Assembly: GCA_044425705.1 (NCBI GenBank)
Contig: JAWXVD010000028.1
Span: 1-31,812 of the forward strand
From: JAWXVD01 sp044425705
GTDB lineage: Bacteria > Bacillota > Clostridia > Lachnospirales > Lachnospiraceae
Length of the DNA stretch: 31,812 nt
Direction of reading: 5' to 3'
The first letter of the stretch is position 1, and each line of letters opens with the position of its first letter. The position numbers and the translations under genes were made by a program. Below are positions 1 to 9,036 of this stretch, piece after piece. The notes below the pieces were generated by a model, which was not told the DNA's origin, ran no database searches, and saw only the letters and a program-made list of their open reading frames with translations.

Positions 1-1703
1 CCTGTTTCTCCACAGAATTCTATTTCTTCATTAAGTTCTATTCCTTCTTCAAATTCTATTGCCTCATCACGCTCTATTCCTTCTTCAAATTCTATTGCCT
101 CATCACGCTCTATTCCTTCGTCAAATTCTATTCCTTCATCATGTTCTGTTTTATATTGCCCTCTCTCCGGATAAGATGCTCCATGGAATAAGGCTGCTTT
201 CTTGTCATATTCTACATTTCCCAATTCTTTTCCCATAATTTGATAAAAAATATAATTGACTGTATCAATTACTTCTTCTCTACTACGGAAATTTTTATGA
301 AGATCAATTCTCTGTGTCTGGGCATCTTCTAATCCATATTGATGGAATTTTTCAAGGAAGATTTCAGGTCTAGCCAAACGGAATTTATAAATACTTTGCT
401 TCACATCACCTACCATAAAACGATTGTAGTTACCCTCATCTTCTCCCGAAATACTCTGTAATAAATACTCTTGCACCATATTGGAGTCTTGGTATTCATC
501 AATCATAATTTCATGAAAATATTTTCGATGTTCCAATGCTGTTTCACTAGGTAGATATTCTCCGCTTTCTTCCTCTTCTCGAATTAAAATTTGCAAGGCA
601 AAATGTTCCATATCATGGAAATCTATGATATTTTTTTCTCTCTTTTTCTGATCGAATTTCTCCTTGAATAATAACACTAAATCCAATAAGGTGTCCATAA
701 TCTGCCTACTATATTGCATTTGTTCATATGCCATTTTAGGTGATACCGAGAAAAATCTTTTTGTGATACTTTTCAATTCCTCTTTTACCGTATCACGCAT
801 GGCTTTTACCATATTTTTTTTCGATTCGTCTACATCCTTATCTTTTTTTCTTGATAGGGCTACATGCTTCACAGTCGCAAGACGTCCATATAGTTCTTCC
901 AAGGTTGCACTTTCACATAAAAGAGCAATCGTTTCTAAATCAGACTCTATAGCTGTGCTATAGGAAATTGGTCCATCTATTCCATAACAAAGGTCTTTGG
1001 CAGTTTCTAATAGCAGCTTATCTTCTCTTAAAGTACCAACTATGGTTTCAAATAACATCACTGCCCATGCTTGTGTTTGAAACACTTCCATATTTTCTAC
1101 TACATAGTCTTGTTGTCTCTCTTGTAAAAATACTTCTGGCCAAGGGAAACTCATAGAAAATTCATATATTTGTAGAATCTTATCCTCTAATGGTTTTTCA
1201 TTTGCCTTTTGTGCAAAGGTTTCTACTACTCTTAGAAATTCTTCATTTTCCTCTTTAGCAAACTGCTCCTCTAATAATTCTTGTAATACATCTTGCTTTA
1301 AAAGCTTACACTCTCCCTCATCTCCAATTCGAAATCCTGGATCTAACCCTATGGTGTGAAAGTGGTTTCGTATCAAAAAAAGACAAAAGCTATCTATGGT
1401 GGTAATCTGGGCATTATGCAATAAGGTAATCTGTTTTTGCAAGTGCACGTTTTCTATATCAGATTCTAGTTTTTTATGCAAGGCATTGCTAATTCTTTCT
1501 CTCATCTCTGCTGCCGCTGCATTAGTAAAAGTTACAATCAATAAACTATCTATATTTACAGGATGCTCCCTGTCACTGACCATAGAAATAATACGTTCTA
1601 CCAATACTGCTGTTTTTCCACTTCCCGCTGCTGCCGAAACTAAAACATTTCTATTTCTCGCATCTATGACTTTTTGTTGGTCTTCCGTATATGTGAATGC
1701 CAT
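1..1703 (-). CDS. addA: ATP-dependent helicase/nuclease subunit A (AddA), 3' part missing
   Basis: AddA is the UvrD/SF1 helicase plus nuclease subunit of AddAB, the Gram-positive equivalent of RecBCD, which resects double-strand breaks for recombination in the cytoplasm. I translated the minus strand from the ATG at 1703-1701, preceded by a GGAAGGA ribosome site. Residues 27-31 are the Walker A GSGKT, followed by the motif Ia-like block VTFTNAAAAEMRERI. Motif II reads DEYQDSN at about residue 402, and motif III reads VGDVKQSIYKFR. The frame stays open for 567 codons to the window edge, so about half of the usual ~1200 residues is present; the RecB-type nuclease end lies outside. It follows addB by 98 bp on the same strand, the usual addB-addA order. 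The last residues in the window are a hexapeptide repeat tract (see repeat at 15-146). The family call is very secure. Confidence 0.95.
   Translation of the reverse strand, partial: MAFTYTEDQQKVIDARNRNVLVSAAAGSGKTAVLVERIISMVSDREHPVNIDSLLIVTFTNAAAAEMRERISNALHKKLESDIENVHLQKQITLLHNAQITTIDSFCLFLIRNHFHTIGLDPGFRIGDEGECKLLKQDVLQELLEEQFAKEENEEFLRVVETFAQKANEKPLEDKILQIYEFSMSFPWPEVFLQERQQDYVVENMEVFQTQAWAVMLFETIVGTLREDKLLLETAKDLCYGIDGPISYSTAIESDLETIALLCESATLEELYGRLATVKHVALSRKKDKDVDESKKNMVKAMRDTVKEELKSITKRFFSVSPKMAYEQMQYSRQIMDTLLDLVLLFKEKFDQKKREKNIIDFHDMEHFALQILIREEEESGEYLPSETALEHRKYFHEIMIDEYQDSNMVQEYLLQSISGEDEGNYNRFMVGDVKQSIYKFRLARPEIFLEKFHQYGLEDAQTQRIDLHKNFRSREEVIDTVNYIFYQIMGKELGNVEYDKKAALFHGASYPERGQYKTEHDEGIEFDEGIERDEAIEFEEGIERDEAIEFEEGIELNEEIEFCGET
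15..146 (-). repeat. In-frame tandem repeat inside addA
   Basis: Two identical 36-bp units lie at 45-80 and 81-116, each made of two diverged 18-bp halves, with degenerate 18-bp copies on both sides. On the coding strand the array reads as acidic hexapeptides of the type GIEFDE, GIERDE, AIEFEE, GIERDE, AIEFEE, GIELNE. Unit length is a multiple of three, so copy-number change would keep the reading frame. It follows the motif III/FRSRE region, just after the sequence HGASYPERGQ, where I would expect a variable loop. Confidence 0.9.
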
Positions 1704-1801
1704 AAAAATATCCTTCCCTTTCTCACACTATCATCCATCTCTTCCCAAAATGTGGAGATTTTGGCACCAAGAGACAAATTGCTAGTTGAAAAACATTATT
1801 T

Positions 1802-4800
1802 TCAACTTAGTATCATATTTTGAAAAATTTCCTCTTGATTCATGTCCTCTAGTTCTCTCTTTTCGTAACCATCAATTTTTCCATCAAATCCGCAAACACC
1901 TTTATAATCACAAAAAGTACAAGCTTCTCTCCCCTTTTGCATATAAGGATTGATAGCGATATTTCCAGAAATAATCTGACGTCCAATTTCCCCAATCTTG
2001 TGAGTTACATAATTTGACATGACTTCCATTTCTTTTGTGCTCATCACTCGTGAACGACTCCCCAAGGAACCATCCGCTTTATATTCTACTGGCACAACCT
2101 CTGATTTTGCCATATGTGTTTTATCTAAATTGCTTAACACAATCTCATCCTCATTGACAAATCCTTTTGTTCGCAGTTCTTTAAAAATACGATTGTTAAT
2201 ATCTTCTTCCGTGAGCACCTCTTCCCCATCAATCATAGGGTCTCCTACATGATTATATAATAAAGCTGCTGGAATAATTGACTTATCTGGCTGCCTTCTC
2301 TTTTCTAAATCCATAGCAGCATTTAAATATACTACTAACTGCAATTGAAGACCATAATACATGGCTACCAAATCAAAATTTTTATCTCCCGATTTATAAT
2401 CTACTACTTTGACATAAACATTTTCCTCTGTCTCATAGGTATCTACCCTGTCAATTCTACCTTGTAGCTTCATTTTTTCTTCTTTGCTTAACTGAAAATT
2501 GAGGGATGCCAAATCTGATATAGAAGAAAAGGATACTTCATATTGTTTTGGTATAAAATTCCCCCTTTGTAATTGAAACTGTAGCGTTTTTACCGTACGA
2601 TTTAAAATCCTTTTCATACGAGTCAGTGCATAACCGTTTCGCTCATTGCTAAATAATACTTGATTTCCATATGTAGCTGCATATTCATTCAAAGATTGTT
2701 CTACCATATTCTCTCCTGCTTCTTCTGGAAAATCTGCCCAAGTATAATTAGACTCTTCTAATAAATCAGAAAACTTTTCTAATACGCCATGAAAAATATT
2801 TCCCATATCCACAGTTTCAAAACCATATTCTTCTCGTTCTTTTAAAGACAATCCATATTGTAGAAAATGAGCATAGGCACAAGATGCAAATTTTTCCAAT
2901 CTACTCACGCTCACATGAAGCATTTGTCCATATAACTCTCTTGCAATTTCTTTTCCTAAACTTTCCTCTTGATAAGTATAGAAAGCAGCGTCTGTAATCA
3001 AATCAACCCATTCTTTTTTTCCCTGAATTTGTTTTAAAATCTGATACAAGGTAAATAAGGTTTCTTGTTCTTCTAGCTTGCCCCCTCTATAGACAGATAA
3101 TAGAGAAGCCAATGACATCACACCATCTGTAATCGTTTCGATTCCTTCCACCATGTCTTCTCTTTTTTCTATTTTGATACTAGGAAATACTTTCTCTATT
3201 ACACCAATCAAATAAGATGGTCGCATAGATTTTCCTTCCATATTCATCTTGGAATAGGACAAGAATAGATTTTCAGACGGTTTTGTCATATTCATATACA
3301 AATATAATTTTTGAATATACATTTGCTGCCTTGGAGTGGGTGCTAGTTCCAAAGTACTACCCAACAAAAACTCTCGATCTAAATCTGAAATAATCCCACT
3401 TTTATCATTCTTTTTCGGTATCAATCCGTCATTAATCCCCATAAAAAATAGTGTTTTTACTTCTTGTAATCTTGTTCTTTCCACATCACCAACTACCACA
3501 CGATCCATACTGCCAGGAATTAATCCCACTTGAATTTCTTCAAATCCTGCTTGCAAGGTTTCTCCGAATTCCTCCATAGTAACAGTTTCCTCACCGATTA
3601 ATCCTACCATTTGGTCCAATAAATCCATAACCAGTGGATAAATTTGCGTATATTCTTTGGCTCGCTCTAATTCCCCTCGTTCTCGAAACAACAAACTCTG
3701 TTTTTCTAATTTTTCCTGTATTTTTCCATTGACAATAAAAGTATATACATCTTCTACTAGATGTTCTACACTTCTTTTTCTCCCCAACAATGGTGTAATC
3801 TGCTCCATGAATTTTTCTCGAATTGCATTTAACTTTTGCAATTCATGATATTCTGTATGTTCTAATTGCTCATTCTGCACTTCTTCTAGTTGCCAATTGT
3901 TTCCTTCTTGTGGAACTTGTGACTCTAGTTCTTTTTTCTCTTTTTCACGATGCTTCTCTTCTAACTTTTGCTTTCGTACCATCTCTTTTGTTTTTTGGAC
4001 AAAAATTTGCGACCAAGCTTTTTTCCCTCGAATCCCTGCTGCCAACACATAATTTTCCAACAAATCAATTTCATCTTGTGTAAAATCAACCAATCCACTT
4101 TTTAAATAGTGAAATACTGATTCATAGGAAAAATTACGAATGACAATCTGCAATCCACTTTTGATATATTCAATAAATGGATTTAAGATAATTTTTCTTG
4201 TTTGGTCAATAAAAAATGGAATTTCAAAATCATGAAATTGCTTTTCTATATAGGTACTATATCCACCCATATCTCCTACAATGACCGCGATATCTCCATA
4301 ACGGTACTTTTCTTCTTTTACTAATTTTCGAATAGCAACACAAATCATATGGATTTCTTCTTCCACAGTGGTGGCTTCCAAAATATGAATCTTTTCAATG
4401 GTTTCATCTTCATCATAAGGAATGCTAGGATAACGAAAGATTTGCTGCTCCAAATGAGCCAATTCTTGATTTTTAAGAAAACGATTACCACCCGATGTGG
4501 CTTCCTTCTTTTTATCTAAAGAAACATTTTCTATTATATTGCTATGCTGACACACCATAGAAGGCATCCATAAATCCTTCTCTTTTTTCACCTCCATATC
4601 ATGAGCCAATTGACTTAAGGAATCTACCGTTTTCTTACTTAAATAAAACAAATTATGTTCTCCATCTAAAGCACATGGATTTTCTCTTGGATCTATGGTA
4701 ATCGTCACATTTACTTGCTTACATAGCACGAACATTTGACCTATTACTTGCTTCTGCACTGGTGTAAATCCAGTAAATCCATCTAAAACAACCACGCTAT

Positions 4801-5386
4801 CTACAAATTTCTCTGAATGTGGAAGCATTTTTGCTAATCTTGTCATAGATTCTTCTGTGGTAATAAATTTTTCTTGGATATATGATAAAAAACCGTCATA
4901 CAAAATAGATAAATCTTTTAATTTATATTGCAAAGTACCTCGTTTTTTAGAATAACCAATCATTTCTTCTAGTTCTTTTGTGCCGATTCCATACTGCATA
5001 AACTCAGAGATGGCAGATTTCACTTGTTGAATATATCCCATCTTCTTTAAGTGACTACCTAAAACACTTAATTCTTGTTTTTTATTTTCTGCTACCTTCT
5101 TCAGTACCAAACTTTTACCTGTATCATCTAGTACAGGATATTCATTGCCACCTACTTCCTGAAAAATACGATATGCAAGCCTTGTAAAAGAAAGCACATC
5201 TATATTCATGATTCCTCCATTGGGATGCTTTTTCACCAATTCCATTTGTGTCTGCATAGTGAATTGATCTGGTACAATAATGAAAAAATGGCGATTAGGC
5301 TCTTCCATACTTTGCCTAATAACATCTTCATACACTTGTGTACTTTTCCCTGCTCCTGAACTACCAAAGATGAATTTTAATCCCAT
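1802..5386 (-). CDS. addB: ATP-dependent helicase/deoxyribonuclease subunit B (AddB)
   Basis: AddB is the second subunit of the AddAB double-strand-break resection complex. It carries an inactivated helicase fold and a RecB-type nuclease domain stabilised by a 4Fe-4S cluster. Residues 8-16 are the Walker A GSSGAGKST. The nuclease core reads VVDYKSG. The iron-sulfur cysteines are visible as Cys836 and the C-terminal set Cys1156, Cys1159 and Cys1165 (CxxCx5C). Length is 1194 residues, normal for the family. I place the start at the ATG at 5386: an AAGGAG site lies 11 nt upstream of it. The upstream in-frame GTG at 5395 would sit only 2 nt from that site, which is too close. It is upstream of addA on the same strand, and the two are probably co-transcribed. 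Confidence 0.96.
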   Translation of the reverse strand: MGLKFIFGSSGAGKSTQVYEDVIRQSMEEPNRHFFIIVPDQFTMQTQMELVKKHPNGGIMNIDVLSFTRLAYRIFQEVGGNEYPVLDDTGKSLVLKKVAENKKQELSVLGSHLKKMGYIQQVKSAISEFMQYGIGTKELEEMIGYSKKRGTLQYKLKDLSILYDGFLSYIQEKFITTEESMTRLAKMLPHSEKFVDSVVVLDGFTGFTPVQKQVIGQMFVLCKQVNVTITIDPRENPCALDGEHNLFYLSKKTVDSLSQLAHDMEVKKEKDLWMPSMVCQHSNIIENVSLDKKKEATSGGNRFLKNQELAHLEQQIFRYPSIPYDEDETIEKIHILEATTVEEEIHMICVAIRKLVKEEKYRYGDIAVIVGDMGGYSTYIEKQFHDFEIPFFIDQTRKIILNPFIEYIKSGLQIVIRNFSYESVFHYLKSGLVDFTQDEIDLLENYVLAAGIRGKKAWSQIFVQKTKEMVRKQKLEEKHREKEKKELESQVPQEGNNWQLEEVQNEQLEHTEYHELQKLNAIREKFMEQITPLLGRKRSVEHLVEDVYTFIVNGKIQEKLEKQSLLFRERGELERAKEYTQIYPLVMDLLDQMVGLIGEETVTMEEFGETLQAGFEEIQVGLIPGSMDRVVVGDVERTRLQEVKTLFFMGINDGLIPKKNDKSGIISDLDREFLLGSTLELAPTPRQQMYIQKLYLYMNMTKPSENLFLSYSKMNMEGKSMRPSYLIGVIEKVFPSIKIEKREDMVEGIETITDGVMSLASLLSVYRGGKLEEQETLFTLYQILKQIQGKKEWVDLITDAAFYTYQEESLGKEIARELYGQMLHVSVSRLEKFASCAYAHFLQYGLSLKEREEYGFETVDMGNIFHGVLEKFSDLLEESNYTWADFPEEAGENMVEQSLNEYAATYGNQVLFSNERNGYALTRMKRILNRTVKTLQFQLQRGNFIPKQYEVSFSSISDLASLNFQLSKEEKMKLQGRIDRVDTYETEENVYVKVVDYKSGDKNFDLVAMYYGLQLQLVVYLNAAMDLEKRRQPDKSIIPAALLYNHVGDPMIDGEEVLTEEDINNRIFKELRTKGFVNEDEIVLSNLDKTHMAKSEVVPVEYKADGSLGSRSRVMSTKEMEVMSNYVTHKIGEIGRQIISGNIAINPYMQKGREACTFCDYKGVCGFDGKIDGYEKRELEDMNQEEIFQNMILS

Positions 5387-5455
5387 ACAAATCACAACTC
5401 CTTTTTTGTCACCTTTTTCTCTTTATATATTATATAGGTTTCCCACTCATATAGC

Positions 5456-5484
5456 TAGACTAGTACAAAGATTTATTGTATAAT
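5456..5484 (+). promoter_or_regulatory. Candidate promoter of the HAD-IIA gene
   Basis: A perfect -10 TATAAT lies at 5479-5484 with a weak -35 TAGACT at 5456-5461, 17 bp apart. It sits in the 172-bp divergent gap between addB and the HAD gene, leaving a leader of about 65 nt. No clear addB promoter was identified in the same gap. Confidence 0.5.
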
Positions 5485-5558
5485 CCAGTTGTAAATCGTA
5501 TTACTTTTTACGGTGCATCCGTGAAAAATAACTAAATGGTTACGAAACGGAGACAATT

Positions 5559-6353
5559 ATGTTAAAAGAAAAAAAATTATTTTTATTTGATATTGATGGC
5601 ACCTTAGCTGTAGGCAACAGCCTATTCCATGGTACGAGAGATTTGTTAGCCTATATAGAAAAAACAGGTGGAAAATCTTACTATATTACCAATAATTCTA
5701 CAAAAAGCAATCAAGATTATGTAGATAAATTCAAAAAAGAATTTCAATTAGACACTACAGAAAACCAATTCGTTACCTCTGGTTATATGACCCTTACTTT
5801 TTTAAAACAAAGATATGCCAATGATAAAATTTTTGTAATGGGCACAGCTTCTTTTATCAAAGAATTACAGAAAAACGGGCTACACATTACAGAATCTATA
5901 GAAGAAGATATTGCCTGTGCTGTGGTTGCTTATGATAGTGAATTAACTTATGCTAAATTAACTACCATCTGTCAATTATTATCTACCACAGATGTTCCTT
6001 TTTATGCTACTAACCCTGACCTTTGTTGTCCTATCGATTTTGGATTTATCCCAGACTGTGGCGCTATGTGTGAAATGATTACCCATGCCACAGGAAAAGA
6101 GCCAATTTATTTAGGTAAACCAAATGCAGAAGTGGTAGAACTTTGCATTGCAGATTCTGGATTTACAAAAGAACAGACTCTTGTTGTAGGTGATCGACTT
6201 TATACAGATATTGCCTGTGGCATCAACGCTGCTGTAAATACTTGTGTTCTCTTCACAGGGGAAGCACAGCCTGATGATTTATCTGATACACCGTTTCCAC
6301 CAACTTATCAATTTGATACAGTTTTGAATCTATTACATAGCCTTACAACATAG
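5559..6353 (+). CDS. HAD superfamily IIA (NagD-like) sugar phosphatase
   Basis: This is a cytosolic Mg-dependent phosphatase of the HAD-IIA group, the family of NagD, pNPPase and phosphoglycolate phosphatases. Motif I is DIDGT with the nucleophile Asp11 and acid Asp13. Motif II is TNNST at 44-48. The conserved lysine lies in YLGKPNAEV, and the acidic motif IV in VVGDRLYTDI. At 264 residues it matches the family, with room for the C2-type cap between motif II and the lysine. The start is supported by a GGAG site 7 nt upstream. It stands alone, divergent from addB and convergent with the uracil permease, with a shared terminator. The exact substrate cannot be read from the sequence; promiscuous sugar-phosphate hydrolysis is typical of the family. 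Confidence 0.9.
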   Translation: MLKEKKLFLFDIDGTLAVGNSLFHGTRDLLAYIEKTGGKSYYITNNSTKSNQDYVDKFKKEFQLDTTENQFVTSGYMTLTFLKQRYANDKIFVMGTASFIKELQKNGLHITESIEEDIACAVVAYDSELTYAKLTTICQLLSTTDVPFYATNPDLCCPIDFGFIPDCGAMCEMITHATGKEPIYLGKPNAEVVELCIADSGFTKEQTLVVGDRLYTDIACGINAAVNTCVLFTGEAQPDDLSDTPFPPTYQFDTVLNLLHSLTT

Positions 6354-6437
6354 ATTCCTTGTGACACTATGTTCTTGTATGCTGGTTTTTAGTGAAATTG
6401 CATTTCTATTATTGATTATACATCACTTTTGCATACC

Positions 6438-6488
6438 AAAAATGGTAGTAGTAACAAGTTTTTTCAACTCATTACTACTACCATTTTT
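6438..6488. terminator. Strong bidirectional terminator between the HAD gene and uracil permease
   Basis: A perfect 17-bp inverted repeat (arms 6438-6454 and 6472-6488) begins AAAAATGG and ends CCATTTTT. The 17-nt loop can itself pair AGTT with AACT. A-runs at one end and T-runs at the other give a U-tract on either strand, so it can end both convergent transcripts. The rest of the 246-bp gap from 6354 to 6599 shows nothing else recognisable. Confidence 0.9.
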
Positions 6489-6599
6489 CATATTACTATT
6501 CACGGCTACATCACAATCGCAAAAAGTAACTTTTTAATTCTTTATTTTAGATATAAAATTTTCAATAGCGCCACACACAAGCTACCATTCCATATCAAA

Positions 6600-7943
6600 T
6601 TACACTTCAAAGTTTACTCCTGTATCTGCTGGAGTTTCTTCATCATAATCATAATCTTTTCCTGGTAAAATAGCATTTAAAAGAATACCAACTAAAGAAC
6701 CAACTGCAAGACCTGAAAGTGAAATTGTAACACCACCAATTGTAAATGCGATCGCACCCATTGATGAGAAATTGATACCAATTGATAATACTAAGATTAA
6801 TGCTGCAATGATAACATTACGGCTTTGTGAGAAATCTACTTTATTTTCTACTACGTTACGCACACCCACTGCTGAAATCATACCGTAAAGCACTAATGAA
6901 ACACCACCCATTGTTGCTGTTGGAATACATCCAATAATTGCTGCAACCTTAGGACAAAAAGAGAATAACATTGCAAAAATAGCTGCAATTCTAATAACTT
7001 TTGGATCATATACCTTTGTTAAACTAAGAACACCTGTGTTTTCACCATATGTTGTATTCGCTGGACCACCGAATAAAGAAGCAAGCATTGTTGCTACACC
7101 ATCACCCATTAATGTTCTATGTAGTCCTGGATCTTTCATATAATTCACACCTACTGTAGATGAGATCGCCGAAAGGTCACCGATATGTTCTACCATAGTT
7201 GCAATAGCAATTGGCATAATTGTGATAACTGCTGTAATTAATAAAGAAACATCAGGATCATTAAATAATGCAAATACTGTTCTATCCCATTCAATTGGTG
7301 AACCAATCCAAGCTGCTTCTGCTACTGATGTAAAATCAACTAATTGCATACAAACTGCAACTACGTAAGAAGCAATAACACCTAAAATAATTGGAATAAT
7401 TTTAATCATTCCTTTTCCCCAAATATTACATATAATCACAACTGCAATGGCTACAATGGCTACAAACCAGTTTGCAGAACTGCTGTCAATTGCTGATTGA
7501 GAAAGGTTCAAGCCGATAGCAATAATAATTGGACCTGTTACGATTGGTGGAAAATATCTCATAACTTTATTAACACCAAACACTTTGATGAATAATGATA
7601 AGATTACATATAAAATACCTGAACATGCTACACCAAAACATGCATATGGAAGAAGTTCAACTTCGCCATTTGGTGCCAATGCCCAATATCCTGCTAAAAA
7701 TGCAAATGAAGAACCTAAAAATGCTGGTACTTTTCCTTTTGCTAAGAAATGAAATAATAATGTTCCAAGACCTGCAAATAAAAGTGTTGTTGATACACTA
7801 AGCCCTGTTAATGCTGGCACTAAAATAGTTGCTCCGAACATTGCAAACATATGTTGGATACCTAAAATCAACATCTTAGGCATACCTAATACTCTTGCAT
7901 CATAAATTGCCTCATCTCCAATTGTTACTTTCTTTTCGTTCAT
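6600..7943 (-). CDS. uraA: Uracil:proton symporter, NCS2 family (UraA/PyrP type)
   Basis: This integral membrane permease takes up uracil for pyrimidine salvage. Its 447 residues are almost entirely hydrophobic segments, consistent with the 14-helix NCS2 fold. Family landmarks include the N-terminal block GIQHMFAMFGATILVP, the mid-protein EHIGDLSAI with its glutamate, and the signature GGPANTTYGENTGVL, whose second glutamate binds nucleobase in UraA. The TTYGENTG form favours uracil over xanthine or urate. The start is supported by a GGTGAGG site close upstream. It is a monocistronic unit with its own promoter and a hairpin in the leader, ending at the shared terminator. Specificity for uracil is inferred from the motif and not proven. 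Confidence 0.92.
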   Translation of the reverse strand: MNEKKVTIGDEAIYDARVLGMPKMLILGIQHMFAMFGATILVPALTGLSVSTTLLFAGLGTLLFHFLAKGKVPAFLGSSFAFLAGYWALAPNGEVELLPYACFGVACSGILYVILSLFIKVFGVNKVMRYFPPIVTGPIIIAIGLNLSQSAIDSSSANWFVAIVAIAVVIICNIWGKGMIKIIPIILGVIASYVVAVCMQLVDFTSVAEAAWIGSPIEWDRTVFALFNDPDVSLLITAVITIMPIAIATMVEHIGDLSAISSTVGVNYMKDPGLHRTLMGDGVATMLASLFGGPANTTYGENTGVLSLTKVYDPKVIRIAAIFAMLFSFCPKVAAIIGCIPTATMGGVSLVLYGMISAVGVRNVVENKVDFSQSRNVIIAALILVLSIGINFSSMGAIAFTIGGVTISLSGLAVGSLVGILLNAILPGKDYDYDEETPADTGVNFEV

Positions 7944-7995
7944 TTTCCCTCACCTTCTGTCGCACCTACGACTCTTAACTGTAATAATACGCTCT

Positions 7996-8031
7996 AAAAA
8001 GCACACTCGACCACATTGTCCTTGAGTGCGC
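7996..8031 (-). promoter_or_regulatory. Attenuator-like hairpin in the uraA leader
   Basis: On the minus strand an 8-bp stem (GCGCACTC with GAGTGTGC, one G-U pair) closes a loop that adds a GAC/GTC pairing past an AAG bulge, and is followed at once by five U residues. It lies about 10 nt after the predicted transcription start and about 50 nt before the start codon, as expected of a transcription attenuator. I could not make out a PyrR-binding consensus or a known riboswitch fold. Confidence 0.55.
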
Positions 8032-8045
8032 AATTTCTATATCAT

Positions 8046-8074
8046 ATGGTAATCGCAAATAGCTATCACGTCAA
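8046..8074 (-). promoter_or_regulatory. uraA promoter
   Basis: On the minus strand -35 TTGACG (8069-8074) and -10 TACCAT (8046-8051) are separated by exactly 17 bp, about 100 bp before the uraA start codon. This predicts a leader of about 96 nt containing the hairpin at 7996-8031. Confidence 0.65.
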
Positions 8075-8155
8075 GAGAATTTTGTAATTTTTTTGATTTT
8101 TGTTACTTTTTTTGTCGTGATTTTGTAAAATACATTCCTGTCTCTAGTAAAATTA

Positions 8156-8164
8156 TGGTATACT
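8156..8164 (+). promoter_or_regulatory. Extended -10 promoter of the DUF6062-like gene
   Basis: TATACT at 8159-8164 is preceded by TGG, giving an extended -10 (TGnTATACT). No good -35 lies at the proper distance. It predicts a leader of about 67 nt. Confidence 0.5.
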
Positions 8165-8238
8165 AATTTCAATGATTCCGTTACACATAACTTTACACCT
8201 ATCACATAATTAAATACTTTAGAATCGAGGTCGTTTTT

Positions 8239-8997
8239 ATGAAAGAAAAATTATATACTATCCCTTTAAATGATGCCATTAATGCTCATGATGAATGCCC
8301 CTTTTGCTATATTGAACGTGTCATTGAACAAGACTTACTAGATTTTGTCCTTGGAAATGGTGCTTCTTATATGGAGAGCGATATCCGTTCTATGACTGAT
8401 GAAGCTGGATTTTGCAGAACTCATTTCAAGAAAATGTTCGATTACGGAAACACTCTTGGAAATGCATGGATTCTAAAGACACATTATGCCAAAACTATTT
8501 CCGATATGAAGAAGACATTTTCTCATTACCAACCCGGAAAATCTTCTTTTATGAAAATGAAATCAAAAACAGATGGTCCAAATGCCGTTACCTCTTGGGT
8601 AAACCAACGTGAAGAATCTTGCTATATTTGTAATCAATTCAAGGCTGATTACGAACGCTACTTAGATACTTTTTTTGTCATGTATAAAAAAGACGAAGAA
8701 TTCCGACAAAAAATACAATCTAGCCAAGGATTTTGCCTAACTCATTTCGGTGATTTATGTCAAGCCGCTGAAGATAAATTAAATACTTCTCAAAAAGCCG
8801 AATTTTTCCCAATGGTTTTTGATTTAATGGAAAAGAATATGGAACGCATTGGCGAGGATGTCAGTTGGTTAGTAGAAAAATTCGATTATCAAAACCAAAA
8901 TGCAGACTGGAAGAATTCCAAAGATGCTCTGCAACGTGGTATGCAAAAAATGAAAGGCGGCTATCCTGCTGATTCCGTTTATAAAATGAAAAAATAA
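8239..8997 (+). CDS. DUF6062-like protein with duplicated Cys/His modules
   Basis: This is a 252-residue soluble protein that I recognise as resembling the DUF6062 family of Clostridia; its function is unknown to me. It contains two similar modules. The first has C20-x2-C23 followed 36 residues later by C59-x2-H62 (ECPFC and GFCRTHF). The second has C128-x2-C131 followed 35 residues later by C166-x2-H169 (SCYIC and GFCLTHF). Each set of CxxC plus CxxH could bind one zinc ion or form a redox pair, with the chains between them predicted helical. No signal peptide or membrane segment is seen. A GAGG ribosome site lies 8 nt before the ATG. It has its own promoter and terminator and no operon partner. 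The family name comes from memory; the Cys/His pattern is read directly. Confidence 0.75.
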   Translation: MKEKLYTIPLNDAINAHDECPFCYIERVIEQDLLDFVLGNGASYMESDIRSMTDEAGFCRTHFKKMFDYGNTLGNAWILKTHYAKTISDMKKTFSHYQPGKSSFMKMKSKTDGPNAVTSWVNQREESCYICNQFKADYERYLDTFFVMYKKDEEFRQKIQSSQGFCLTHFGDLCQAAEDKLNTSQKAEFFPMVFDLMEKNMERIGEDVSWLVEKFDYQNQNADWKNSKDALQRGMQKMKGGYPADSVYKMKK

Positions 8998-9000
8998 GAT

Positions 9001-9036
9001 AAGCTTGGTTGTAATCATCTTACAACCAAGCTTTTT
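9001..9036. terminator. Terminator overlapping the 3' end of the MocR gene
   Basis: A perfect 14-bp stem (9001-9014 with 9020-9033), a 5-nt loop and a T-run form a classical terminator for the plus-strand gene ending at 8997. The right arm is also the last codons and stop of the convergent MocR gene (minus-strand KAWL-stop). On the minus strand the flanking sequence is less T-rich, but it may still stop that transcript. Confidence 0.88.

Noticed and set aside
1704..1801. Small gene between addB and addA
   Set aside because: The 98-bp gap has no start with a ribosome site and no conserved motif.
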